Of a stretch of 64,000 nucleotides of DNA, positions 22,101 to 36,854 are shown piece after piece. Each line of letters starts with the position of its first letter. Position 1 is the stretch's first letter. Made by a program: the position numbers and the translations under genes. The notes beneath the pieces are model-generated. The model was given only the letters and a program-made list of their open reading frames with translations. It had not been told where the DNA came from and did not search any database. This DNA comes from Dirofilaria immitis (Eukaryota; Nematoda; Chromadorea; Rhabditida; Onchocercidae): contig JAKNDB010000096.1 in the NCBI GenBank assembly GCA_024305405.1, positions 1 through 64,000 of the forward strand. Direction: 5' to 3'.

Positions 22101-25100
22101 GTAACAGTAGCATATAAAAACATATTTCGTTCTTGAATATTCATCTATTTATATAAATGATCAGATACTTAATATTGGTGAATACGACTTGACAAAATAA
22201 TATGCTTGTTTTCTGTACTCCTGGCTTCACGTGGATCGATTTTCTTTAAGATTTAAATTATTTAAAAAATCTTAATCTACTGCTTAATATATGATAGATT
22301 ACTAATATAACGCTATCTTGATAAGAGAATAAGCTCTAAATGCAATCACTACCAATGGAAATTCAGAAGTTGACAAGTTGGTGCAATTTTCATTTCAACT
22401 TAACTGGAATAATGAAGTGTCAAATTTAAACCCAACACCAACTAATTAAAATAAAAACTTACATTGATTACATGTTTTGAGGCATCATCATAAAACAAAT
22501 TTGAACGTCGTTGAATAAATTCAGCTACAAGTTGCTTCACATTATTCTTATCATTTTTTATAATATTATTGTTATAATTAGCAATACTCTTTCCATATGA
22601 TCTTAAATCAATATCAAAAATTCCTGTTGACCAATACGTCAGAGGGGTATAAGCGTTCATATCATCCTCATCATCCATTTGCGAAGATTCCTGAAAAGCA
22701 AAAGTTTGAGTTTAGTTAAAATTTTTACTAAAAATTCCAGTTTTATTTAATTGAAATCTGGTTTAGATATTCAATTCATTGACTGGAAACGACAATAACA
22801 GTTTATTTGATTTTGTGGCGTATTTCTTTGGAAGATTTCTGAAATATATGAATTAAATTAATATTTCGAATTCAGCTTATTTCGATTCTAAAGAAAAAAT
22901 TTACCTCAAAAGAAATTTCTATGTCATCATCTTCAATATCCATCGGACACGGCTCTTCAATATCATCATCTTCCTCACTACTACTATCACCATTATCATT
23001 ACATATCAATTTTGTTAGGTCAGAATGTGTTGAACATGATGCCGCTACACCATTCTCAATATCCAAATTTACACTAAAATAAGAACTGACATATTTGGAT
23101 GTTAATGTTATTGAACCTAAGCAGTTCTTTAAAAAAAAAACATTGAAGCTAAGTGTTTTTGACTACTGAGTCATGACGGCTCAGATTTACGCTATTTATC
23201 GATAGTCTAATGAAAACCAGAATAGCGTTAAATCACTTCCAAAAATATCGTAAGAAGTTAACAAAAACTAATATTTATAGCACAACTTTTGCGACATATG
23301 CAATAATAATTTATAGTATATAAAGTAATAGTCGCGTCAAATTATGAATCGACAGAATAGCTAAAAAATATTGCTATAATAAGAATGCTAATTCAAAGCA
23401 GTGAAGGAACAATGGTAACAATGCAGTCAATAATATGAAATTGAGATACTTACCACTCGAGAATGTGAGAATTATTTGATGTGGAATCGTCCGACATTGC
23501 CCATGAATCCATCAAGCAAGTTAATTCATTTAAAATATAACTGAAATTTTAAAACCAATTCAGTGAACATTCATGTTCTCTTTACAGTGTCTTTTAATGC
23601 CTAATGAATTCTACATTGATGTCACATGCCAATTTCAACTTTAGTCATCCTACTTTTAAACAATACTTTAAAGTTTCAAGTGAAGCACTTAAACTTTTAA
23701 GTCCTAAAACCTCCAGATTTCCAATTTAAAGTCAATTTTAGCGATTTCTCATTATTCGAAAAGACGCGATCGTTTTTCGTTATAATAAGAGAAATGAGAT
23801 TCCTTTAGAAACTATAATCAGAAAGGAAAGGATGCGATACTAAATGGTACTTATATGATTATTGCGTTTGATTTTGCCAACAACCTCTGATCCTGCGGCG
23901 ATGATGATGTTGAATATTCCTTTGACTCGACATTTATATCGGATTCCGGAAATATAACACCTGGAGGTAGCTGATAATACAGTCCATTTTCATCATCTTC
24001 TATAAGCATCTCATTATTTCTATTATTACTTCGTGCGCTTTTGCTCTCTTCCACTATATCAGCTGAAAATAGAAAGACCAAAAAATTTTATGAAAGTTTA
24101 TATGAGTATAAATTTTAAGAAGTTTAAAAAGTTAATATAACTATTCATTTGAAATACATGGCAATGAAAAAGTTGAAGAAGTAAAGTTAAGTATTAACGA
24201 AATATCAAAGGAAAGATTCGAATAAATTAAAACTTAATTTAAACAAAATTTAAACAGAAATCGCTCATAAATAATTTGACAACTAAATGAATAAATCTAC
24301 ATCTCGTGCACAGACTAACGAAAATTATATGAACAGTCTAACAAATAGACGAGCGAGCAAATATCAAAAATCATAAAAATTTTTAAGAATAGTAATGGAA
24401 ACCAACAGTTCGCAACGACCAATCGGCCATCTCTTATTTCAAGGCTCATACGATTTGCATCCGCAAATGTTGCAATGAAGCGGCCAAGCTGTTGAAATGC
24501 CACATGTGTTACCTGTAACGAGTCAATAAATGGGCCTGGAAATTTAAATCTCATGACTTCAATAGCATAGAAAGTTAGTTAGGCCTCAATAAAAACATTT
24601 TTGTAACAGCCATATTAAAAAGATGCTCAAATATTAAAAAGTGGAATTGATTTTTGGGATGTGCTAAATAAGTTTCAGAAATGGAAAAAACGTAAAGCAA
24701 TCAGGAAAATATTTAGATCATTTCTAGATAATCGCGTATTGCGGGTGGAAAGTTCATTTTAATTTTACGACAAATCTTGCGATAACAGTACCGCATTGTT
24801 GAATGAATATTTCGATTTCACATAAATCCCTCCCTCTTTTCTAATTTAATTTCTTGCTGAATCATTCTATCACATAGTTATTATAAATAAATAATATTGT
24901 AGGCCTTTTTCAAGATGGTCGCATAGTTCCGATTTAGCTAAAAAAAAATCGTACCATAGCAATTATAGAATTCGATTTGTGTTCTAACGCGATAGATGGA
25001 CAAAATAATTAATGCGATAAGCTATCATATAAAATAAACTTAACGATCCAAAAAAAAGGAAAATGGAGATAAAGAAATTACCCAACGTGAAGTATCATGA

Positions 25101-28100
25101 AGCAGGGTAATAAAACGTGGTGCAAGTTTACGTTCCCTTGTTTCCATGGTACAATTATTTGCGACATCAACGAATACCTCACATGATGATTTTCGAACAC
25201 CCCAAGCTAGATCTTCACTTAATGCCAGCAAAAATGGTACCGCAAACTGCAAAATATTTAAAAATTGTAGAAAAAAAACGACGAACAAGAAAAGATAAAA
25301 ACTAACATTAAATGATATAAAAATTCTATATGAATGTCTTTTTAATTTTTTTCTTTTAAAAATACTTTTTCATTTTCTTTATTTCTCTTCGTTATTCGTT
25401 CTTTCATTTCCTCTTAATGGAAACAATTTCGAAATAAAATTTGCGCTGATTTTTATTACCTGTTCCGTAAAATTTCTTCCAAACATTATTGCCAATTTTC
25501 CCAGAATTGTTACACATGTCTGGAATAATTGATAGCATATGTATATATATATATATATAAATCAAAGGATTAAATAAATAGCATATTTCAATAATGATGC
25601 CAATTATCGTTTGAAGAAAAATGATCTTTTTCTTATCACGGGATATTTTAATCTTAATTTCAAAACTGTGATGTATATTTTAGGCTTCATTCTACATTAT
25701 GCTTATATATTTTTGATGAGAAAATCTTTTAAATAATAAATACAAAGTACTAAAAAACTGCATCAGTTAATAAATATGACAAGTATATAAAATATTACTA
25801 GCAAGCATCTTCGCAAAAACATATCAGATTGTTTAATTGAATTCAATTCTATCAAATTGATCAAAGTTTATAAAGCCAATAGATCGGCTTCACTAATAAG
25901 ATAGATAATACCGCTCCTATGCTCATCATTCTCAGTAGTATATGTATTCATATTAATAAGTACATTTGAATAATTGATAGTGTTAATATGTTTCTTTATA
26001 TGAATATTTAAATTTTCGTATTTCCAATTTGCATATTGCATACCTATAAACTACTTATTTTCTCATCTATTATTTTGATTTTGATATTGCTTACATATAG
26101 CGACTATATCAAATTACATCATTTTTCTTTTCAATTTCCTTGTCATTACCATATCATATGTAATTAATTCTAGATTATCTATGGCGTCAAATGATGAGAA
26201 TAAAACTTCATCCAATATTTCAAACAGTTATTTTAGTGAAATAATATTCTGGTAGGATTAAACCTACAGTATACCGTGTTATATTACAATAAATCCGTAC
26301 CAGTCGAAATAGTAACAGTATACTGTAGATTCGATCCGATCAGAATACTATACATTAAAAGAGAGGTGCTTTATTTGATCTTCCTTCAATCACTAACATT
26401 CATTTTTTTCTCATTTTAATTCATCGTAGTAAATCAATGATCAAAACAATTTTTATCATTTAATTGCTAATTAATTTAGTATAGATCTGCTGTCTAGATC
26501 ATTTCCACAAATATAACTAATCCATCTTATCTATCAAATGGAATAAAGAGCATTAATATGATATGATTAGCTAGAAGTGCATTTGTTCTTTCAATCTTAT
26601 TTTGTTTATTCTACTTTTTTTTATATTATTGAACGTTTTGGAAAATTTTCATCGATCTATCTTTATCTATCTGTGGGAAAAAGAAGCGAATAGATTACAT
26701 TCTTCAGAAACTAAATAAAAGTTAAACTATCTTAGCTGCTTAATTTTCAGCAGACGAATAAAATCGCTATGCTTAGCGAAATGCCTTGAATTATTCAAAT
26801 TTTTCGAGATTTTATGAATTGCGAAAAACCACATCTTTTACCAATTCTTCAAGTTCTATAAGCTATGTGACAAAATTTTTATAGGAACTCTAAATTTAAG
26901 ATTTACTGGATTTCATTTCCCAAATAGAACGAAATCTTATTAGAAGTTTTCACAATGATTCACATACGATGACAAATTTGAATCATCAATTAATTTAAAT
27001 CTTGGATTTAAACAGCTTCACAACAGCATTTACAATAAAATCTCCTATTCTGCCAATCTAAATGGTTTCATCATAATCTAATGCAATTTACTGAGACAGT
27101 ATATGATTCGAAACTTCTTATTTCATTTATCCAATTTCCTTTATATCTCTTTTTCTTTCTTTTCTTTTCAACCACTCTCAACACATATTTCTTCAGAGAA
27201 TCTCACAACAAAAAGTGAACTAACCAATCAACTAAATCGTTCCGACTTTTCGGACAATTTTCATTCTTCCAGATGTTGAGCTTAAAGAGGAACTTTTTCT
27301 TAGGCTCATTAGCTATAGAGATTTTGATAATCTATGTATTCGGATTTTGTAAATTAATTCTTTGTATCAATCCAGATCTTTGTTTCATCCTCTCTTTATT
27401 TACTTCACTCTTCTCTATCGACTTCAGAATCCCTATCAACCATCAGTTCATCCAATCAATAGGACAAATTTAACAGTATTAATGTGATTAGCACATTTCT
27501 AATATATCATATTCTGCTTTCCCTTATCTATTGTAAAATTTTTGGAATATAGATAATTTTCTCTTGAAAAAGGAGGAAGCAATTTCGCAAGAATGCTAAC
27601 AGCAGATCGTTGGGTAGGGTAATTTTATTGCTAAAGCAATCAAGCCAAAGAAGCACTTTCACCTATCTCTTTCCTCTCCCTCTTTCAAATAGAAAAATGG
27701 ATGTTTTACAATGTATGTGTATAATTTGTGTCATATGTTGGTGTATAGATATGTATACATATATACATGTGTGTGCGTGTGTGCGTGTGTGCGTGTGTGT
27801 GTGTGTGTTTATGTGTATGTATGTGTGTGTGTGTCTGCCTATATGGGTATGTAAAATTCTCATCGTAAAACCGTAGGAAGCATAGTAAACGTTACGTTGA
27901 TGGCTTGCCAAAATGACCTTTGACCGTAATATTAACTCTTTACATCTACCCATCATGCTTATCCTTCTTTCATCATTCACTATCATAACTGAAGCAAGGA
28001 AATAGAAACTTGTGGCCTTTTTGGCGCAAGCTCAAATTACGAAATCATCCTTCTCTCTCCCTTCCTTTTCGCTACTTTCGTTCTTTCACCTTCCCGATCC

Positions 28101-31100
28101 GCGCGAGAAATACGAGTCAACGATGACAGCGACAACGGCAACGACGACAACAGGAGTGTCGCATTAAAAATAATAAGGCAGAAAGAATTCTCCTACTCTT
28201 ACTTCTCTCCCTCCCCTATTTCTTCCTCTATCATCAACTCTGCCACTTTATGATTGCCAATTCGTTTTCAAAATCTTCTCATTTTCTGAAATTAGTTATT
28301 CTTTTTCTTGCCAACAAGCATTTGTTGCATTCCTTTCACGCATAAAAATGACAACGGGAGGTAACTCAACCGGGCGATATTCTTGCAACATCAACCGCTG
28401 CATCGCTGCATTCAATGAATCAGTGGAAAAAAAAAGAAATCCTTTGCATCGATGATTCACACGTGACACCCTATTCACGTGCAACACATAATGTATAATG
28501 TAATGCAACTCTTTACGATACTTGGAAAAAAAAGTTCACGTTAATGCTATTCCTTGACAATCCCTACTTCTATTCGAAATAATCTTTTTTTTGGCACCAT
28601 ATTAAAAATTTTAGAAGGAAAAATATAACTTCAGTATTACTTTCCGGACATGGAATGCTGTATCTTGCAACAGTATGCTATATCTGCCAAGAAAATTTTC
28701 GAAAATCCATCTCTTCGTCAATGCTCCTGGCCATGTGACAATTTTGCAGAGAAGCTGAAAACATTACGAGCATTATATACTCCATATCTTTAACTACACT
28801 ATTCTTTGTCCATAGATTTTCTGCACTGTTCTCTCCTCCTTTTTTTTATTCAGAAACTTTTTGCTTTTAATATTTTAGTACACGCAAATTCCATTGAAAG
28901 ACATTTTTAACCAATAAATCCTCATCATGAATCGGACTCATATGGTTAACATACGCTCTCGATACTTTTCTTTATTATCGATCCGGATTATTTTTAAAAG
29001 AAGAAACATGAGATGCAGGCATTATTTACATGCCATTTGCAAAAATATCAGTTTTGAAATTGAAAAGACAAAAAAGCAACAATATATACATATATATTTT
29101 GAAATGACGATATAACGGAAAAGATAACTGAACAGATAGATTCTCGTCGAGATAATCCTTAAATTAAACAAATGAAACACATTTCCATTATTATTACATG
29201 TAGCATCATAACTTCATATTACATTCAGTACATCCAAACGATCACAATTTTGAAGACATTTTGCGAAATAGGAGTAACCTCGAAGATCTATTTACCAAAA
29301 TATACTACAAATAATGGTATCAGTATAGCATAATTACAAGCTAAACAAATCAATCCACAAAGTGTCTCTCAAATAACAAATAATCATAATAGCAAAAATA
29401 CGGTTTCGTCCAATAGACAGAGTTGCGCAATTGACGTGTCACCAAAGCGTAAGTCAAGCCAAACGTTAGTTAAGCCTGAAATGTATCTAACGCTGAACAT
29501 ATCTGTTACGATGGGACGACAAGCGCACAACACATCAAAGCTGGCTGTGATATGAATTTCATTTAGCGACACATCACCGACCACTTTGACGTGTTGGAGA
29601 AGTCCTTTTCGATGAATTCTCGAAAAAGAAAACTACCAATTCAGAAACAACACTGTTCAGGATTTTCCCGATGGGTAACTGAGCAAAACTCCATACAGAC
29701 CAGCACTGAACAAACTGTTGTGAATTCCAAAATTACAAATCAACTTGGCACATATACATTATATATACAACTAATTTCAGCAAGTCAAGAAAAGAAAATA
29801 TGCTTCAAACAATCCAATCAATTCATAGATAACAACCTACTCACTAAATATTATCAGAAATAATTTTTATAAGAGCCAAAGTTTTTACTCGATAGGTCAC
29901 AAATACGCATATTAATTGCGAATTCGGAATCATCTACTTGTTATAGAAACATACTCCCTCGCTCTCCTTTTGTCATACAGATTCATCACATCATTCATCT
30001 TTGGAACAACCACCGCCCCATCTTAATTTAGACTAGCTAGATTTATTTATTCTAAGCCTACTTCTAAAATTATCCTATTACAAAGTAAAGCTTAGATTAT
30101 TCGAAATTCAAGCTCTTCTTCAAAAACCAAACTGCCAAGTGTTAGCCAAGAAAACTGGTGATTGCTTTCGCCGTGAATTTGACGAAGTGAACCATTTCGA
30201 AATCATTTTCGTTAACAACCGACAACTGTAGCGAGCAGCTTTCACTGTACTATTAACATCATGATGAATCGTTTACAGATCTTTTCATTTTCTAACATGA
30301 CATCTAAAAATTGGATCAGAAAAAGAAAAAAAGATCTAATCAAATTTATGATGAATATTAATGGCAACGAATAATGGGAATAACTCACAACAATAAGAAA
30401 GGAAGGGATGAAAGGAAGAAAAGAGTCTGAACGAGCAGCTAATGCAATGAAATAAAAAAGGCCAATAAAATCTAACAAAAAGTCATCTTTTTTAGATCGT
30501 GAAATTATAGCAATGAAGAGGGATGAAGGAAAAAAAGAGGTAAAAAAGTGCACTATGAAGAAAAAACTAAAGAAAGTAAGTTGAAAGAGAAGAAAGGATA
30601 CAATACATCTATCTCAGGTATAGCAATAAATCTGTGCATTCATTCTTTAACAAAGAACTTACTTATGGTTATTTACGACACATATAAAATCAGTTTTTAC
30701 GACAATAAATAATACTGCTATGCTTCGTAGCTCATCATTATCCTTACTCTCAGTATCTTCATTACTACTGCATTGCATTCACTCCTTTATTTATTCATAG
30801 GAAAATGTGACAAAATGGTATAGTAGTAATAGAAGCGATTTGCATCGCATAATACCGCTTCATCTACATCCTGTTCAGTACTAATCCTTAATTCTCAATA
30901 CTCGATACTCACCCTCATCCTCACCCTCACTAAGAGAAATGGAGCTAACGACGATTGAAGGAAATAGGGCGCCATTTGTTTCAGGGACACCTGTCGTCCC
31001 TTTTTCAATCCCACTCCTAACTCTTAAGCAGCTGTGATAGTCGATGATGATGATGATGATAGTGATGGTGATTTTGCAAACGGAGAGGAAAAACTTATTG

Positions 31101-34100
31101 TTCTCCCATGAAGCTTCCTTCCATCTTTCTTCCTCACTCTTTATTCAATATTCTCCTTTCCCATACTTATTTCTTTTTATTACTATTGCTATACTACTTA
31201 CCCAACATCCATCTATTCTTACCGGACACCCATTTCCTATATATGAGATAGTCTTTCAACAACGGTAAAAAGAATAATGCCTTTGTCTCCTAATATTTTA
31301 TATTTCGCTGCATACCATTACTGGCACGTATTCAAGCCCTATATACACGCATATCGTTACCGATCCGATCCTATCAACATTACGATCATATCGACAACCA
31401 AAAAGCCAAACGACAATATTCCCATCTCTTGCTACTGCAACTTTGTTCTGACCTACATAAATACCTAACAATATAGGAGATGAAGAAAGAAAAAAGATCT
31501 TTAAGTTAAGATTATGCATTATACATCAAGTAGGTAAACAGACATAATAGGAAAGGATATACCGATGTATCTATTGTCACTTCTCTCCTAAACACAAATT
31601 CATCCTTCCTCTTTTTCAACAAAAACGAAAAAGAAAAAATGATAATGAAAGGGAGGAATCACGAACTGCTAATATTTTATCATCGCAACCATCAAGATTA
31701 CCATCACAATCATGATAAATGCCATCATCTAACTGTTATAGTTATTGTTACCATTAAAATTACTGGCACTGCTGCCGCTTCCATGTCACAACCTTCACTA
31801 TATTACAACTCCCATAATTCGTTACTACCATCACTATCAGTAAACAATCACACAAATGATGCTACCGCTACAACTACTAATGAATTACCTTTTAGGGAAT
31901 TAAGATAAAAAACAGACTGGAGAGAAATGAAGATATTAACGACTTCTCATATCAAAAAAGACAAAATGAAAGTGTCGATACTTCTGCTTTATAACTATCC
32001 TTCATAAATGGGACTTGAATTCAATGTTTTGCATTCTAATTTGGATCAAATTCCATTCAAGAGGCTAACGAAATTATGCTACACATAGTCAGTTTTATTT
32101 AATGGAATTTTTCACTTCGAACTTGTCTCTCCCTAATACATATTATATGTGTTTCTAATTATTCGAAAATAATCGTAATGGATTTCGTGAGATGACACAC
32201 GGTATTTTCCAAATTTTAGAATGTGTTTCCTATTAACATATATTGCGTATTCGTTTCAGTATTACTAGCAACTAGATAATATATGCAAAATGCCTATTTC
32301 ACTTTAGTGCCGCAAAATGAAAAATTGCTCTTCTCAATGTGATCGACACGCAACGATTTCGATTTGAAACTATACAACTTTTGTCTGGTTAACAATGTGA
32401 AATATTGAAATATCGCAAAACAATTTCAAATTTAACATGACCTGTCCCCATCGTCAATCCTAGGTCATTTATCTACGCAAGAAAATAAATTTCTATTATA
32501 GATTATTCACTTCCTGCGCATTTAAAAACAATGAATTAGTGAAAACAAAAAAAGCATCGAACTTTTACAGTCTCTACTGATCCATTTACACATAATACTG
32601 GCGAAAACCCGGTAACCGGCAGTACTAACAGCAAGGACAAATAGAACATGACTGTACTAACAGTGTTATTATTAACAATTTCTACGATAAACTCGCATTG
32701 TACATACTAGTCTGCGAACATGTCCAGAATCAACTAATAATCGACTTCAACGAAAATTGAGAACTGTCAACCAAGATTAATCTGGACAAAATTCTTAACG
32801 ATGAGGACAGGAGAATATGATAATTGCAAGAAGGGGCGTCGCCGTGATACGAGGCGAAAAACAGAATAGTGATACGACCTTCAAATTCTAACGTCTCACT
32901 ACCCATGTCTTTCACCACCGACACACAGCATGCTCCAGAAAGTATGGATTGTTTCTTCCGGTACACGCAATATCAAATCACACCTCTTTAAGAAGCTTAC
33001 CATAAATCAAACTTCAAACATTCTGGCACTATTTTCTTCTTTCCTAGAGATCTCTACTTCTACTCAGTATTGTGCGAATGAAATTGTGATTAGTAATGCA
33101 AAAATAATTTTCCGCAGTAAACATAAAGTACATTGGAAAATATGAAAACTAGGCAAATGAAAGTATAATTTGATAATTACTTCAGGAACATGTACAATAT
33201 TAACGCCAAAGAAAAATTGAAAATATTCATGTACATTAAAAATGAATTCGAATTTTGTCGCACAACTAACATGTTCTTTTACAACCTACATACACATATA
33301 TGTCTCAAGCATCTATAAACATAAGAAAATGTGCGATAAATGTCGAAACATTCCTCTATTCAAAGAACTAACATCAGATAATGATAAAAATTCATATTTA
33401 ATTGATAAAATCCACATCTAAATTGCAATATATATGACCTACTACATTTCATGAATAACCTAAAGCAAACATCGAGCAGCGGCAAAAAGTTATGCGAATG
33501 GCTTATAGAGTTGAAAAAAATGTCCTAGTACATACAACCGTTGTGCACCTATTAAAACATTCTAAAAAGTGCCAATAGCAGCGTGAATCAATGACGACTG
33601 TAGAAATAACCTGAGATATGTAAACTGAGGAGAAAGAGCAAACTTTGACCTTTAGGTCAAACATTAATCAAAAATATCCGAGGAGTTGAAACAATTCTGG
33701 AACCATTCTTTTGATGATGCGCTGCTCGGTATTTGAAATACAACTTCTGATTAACTTCTGGCATACAAAGCAAATTGAAAAAAAAGAGAAGCGCGGAAAA
33801 ATGCGAACAATGAAGAAATAGGAAATGTTTGAAGAAATTATAGACAAAAAAGAGTATCAAATTCTCCGTTTTTAACATTACCCCATTACACTTTTTGACT
33901 CTGTAAAGGAGGAAAAGAATAGCAGCAGTGATAATGAAGAACTAACCATTAGTGATTCCACTCGTTGGTCATCAGTAATAAATTGCGAATAATCAGATGG
34001 GCCATAACAATGGCCGAACAATGTTGGACAAATCACATTTTGTAAGCTTCCTGAAAGACTTAACGCTAAAAAATACGAAATATAGAAAGTTACCCTACAC

Positions 34101-36809
34101 CTACAAGTCTTATAAGCTAATTCATAAGCTAAAAGAAACTACAAATGAGATGAAACAAATTGGCTTTGTCGAACTGGAAGGAGTAATAATGATGAATATC
34201 ACTTCAACAGATACACAGATAAACAGACAATTCAAGTCAACAAGCTAAAGAAAAGAATGAGTAGTATTGGACTTTCGATCAAATGAGGATATACTATCAG
34301 CTGAGCGATAGCAATAGGAAATGAACAACATCAAATTAATAATTAAGGGGTTAATTCAACAGAATACTGTCACAATAGAATTGATGGCAAAAACAATAAC
34401 ATATGATGATAATCGCTGCAATAACACAAGGAAATAAAATGACCTTGCGAGGGCCATTAAGCATCCACTATGCTTAAATAGAACGGAGCGAAAGTTATAT
34501 GTTTGTATGTGTATATATGCGTAGCGATGACTGTTCAGTAAGAATAATGATAATGATAATGATAATGATAATGATGGTGATGATGATGATGATGATGAAG
34601 ATGGCGGTGATGGTGATGATGGTGGTGGTGGCAGTGGTATGATGGCGGTGGTGGTAGTGGTGGTGGTGGTGCGAAGCTGGGTGGATGGATGGAAAAGTAT
34701 AGACTTGGTCGAAGTAGAAAACTTTGCCGCAGCTGCTGCGTTGACAAATGCGTGCGATATTTGGAGGAGGAGAAGATTACTGTCATCTTTTCATTAGTAT
34801 GCGGAAAAGGGAAACAAATCTGAAACTGTAATGTAATAAAATGAGAGGAAGAAGAAAGTGGAGGTAGAGTTTGCAATTCAAGTTTTTTTTTTTTTCTATC
34901 TGATCCTAAGGATGCAATGAACAGGAAGGAATGAGGGAAAGAAGCAGCAGAAGAGAAGCAATAAGACAGCCAGGGTCATATCGTGACAAAATTACGCGGA
35001 AACAGCTGTATTTGTTATCGATGAGAGAAATAATGATATGATGATCAGATGGGATTGAAAATGGAGCGATATATGAGCAAAAAACGACGGATATGACAGC
35101 AAGAGGGAAGGTCAAATGAACGAAAGTTAAAGAAAAGAAGAATGGATGTAGCGCGAGTTGCAGATCCAAGTAGATTGATGCATGCGTGATTGCTAATGTT
35201 GACGACTTGCATATACACGCATCTATCTATCTACCCGCCTACCCGCCTACACACCTACGCATCTACGCACCTACGCATTTACCCATCAATCTACCTATCT
35301 ACCTATTCATGCATCAGTAGAGCGCATAATGATGCATCAGCAGAAAGCCAACAGCCAACCCGTGCAAGCAGTTAAAGCGACAAGTTCGGGGACCTTCAGC
35401 AGGGGCAAACTACCCGCAGTAGCAGTAGCAGCAGCAACAGCACTATTCTTTCCTTTCATTCCCTTCTCTTCAGCTGTTGTCATGACCCTCCCTCCTCTTC
35501 CATTACCAGTTAGTTTTTATGCCTACTCAGTGAGAGCAAATAAGCGACACTGCAGCCAGCATACAAGTAAGATTCATTAGGGCGGGGCATACTTTCTCTT
35601 CCCTTCCATTACATTTCAACAAATATATCCCCACCTCTCATTCTTCCCTCCATTTCTTTACGCTAAGCTTCTAAAGAGATGCAAATGACAAGAGATGGAA
35701 AAGAGAGTGAAAACTTACATTTGCAACTTACAAAGGACAATACTTGAAATGGAGAGTGGAGAAAGAGAGTAGAATATTGAAGAGAGTGACTTATGTTTAG
35801 TCAGAGAGAAGAGAATAAAAGAAGAAAAACGTGGATGGCATTTTTGGCGTTTTACAAAAAAGCCGCCAATATGATGTGTGCAAGAGCATGCATGCAGACC
35901 CTCCTCCTCCCATAATCTAACCAATTCTATACACTGCTACTCTCTTCTATTCTCATATTCACTTTCATTTCTTTGCTCTACTTGCTATAGCAGGATTAAT
36001 TACAGCTATTTTCAGCAAGTACCCTTCCTTTCCCTCCTCGTTGCACTCATCTCTCCCTCAATATCTTGATATTTGCATCGATTAGTTGACTGCGTATTAA
36101 TTGCTGGCATGATAGCGAAGCGACAATTTCGCAAGACATGGTTATGAAAACGTCTCAGGAGCAAAAAAAGTATCAATGTGGATAGATAGATCTAGAAGGG
36201 ATGAATAATAACATTAAGTGCAGGTATGACAATGAATAATAACACGTGTCACTTTGCCATTTCAAGTTAGCAATAGAGAGATGACAAATGTCAAGAGTCA
36301 TGTCGAGAAGATGAAGAAGTATCACCATTCAACATCTTACCTTCCATCCATTCCTTTTATCACTTCACTTCCCATTTCAATTCAGCTCATTCCTATTTCA
36401 AATAAATTTATTTCTAACTATACAAGCAACTATTTATAATCTCTTCCATTCTCTACTCTTCAGCATATTACTCCGAAACTTTTCCATTACGAACCGTATA
36501 TCGTTTCTACTGTCCCATCTTTGTAGTTCTCAAGTCAGCTATCTTTCGCAAAAAAAAAAAAACCATTTATTCTTATTCCCTAAGTGATGCTTTACTTCAT
36601 TTTCCAATTAAAATTCAAAATGTCATGTTTACAAATCTGTCTTTATTGCTTTCAAAAAATTTTTTTCTGCAGCACAATGAAAGGATTAACTACTAATACC
36701 AATCATCTAGGAATAGACATATCTAAAACTAACACAGAAAAACTTGTTCCAATCAAGTCTCCCTGATCCGCAGTATCACAACTCTAGATCGAGCTATCTA
36801 TCTGTCATT

Positions 36810-36854
<45 letters not shown>

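Noticed and set aside
27610..27986. Cys/Val-rich and Thr/His-rich frames on both strands
   Set aside because: These are GT microsatellite translations.
34535..34876. Minus-strand His-rich frame
   Set aside because: It is produced by the TGATGG/GGTGGT microsatellite inside a ppfr-1 intron.
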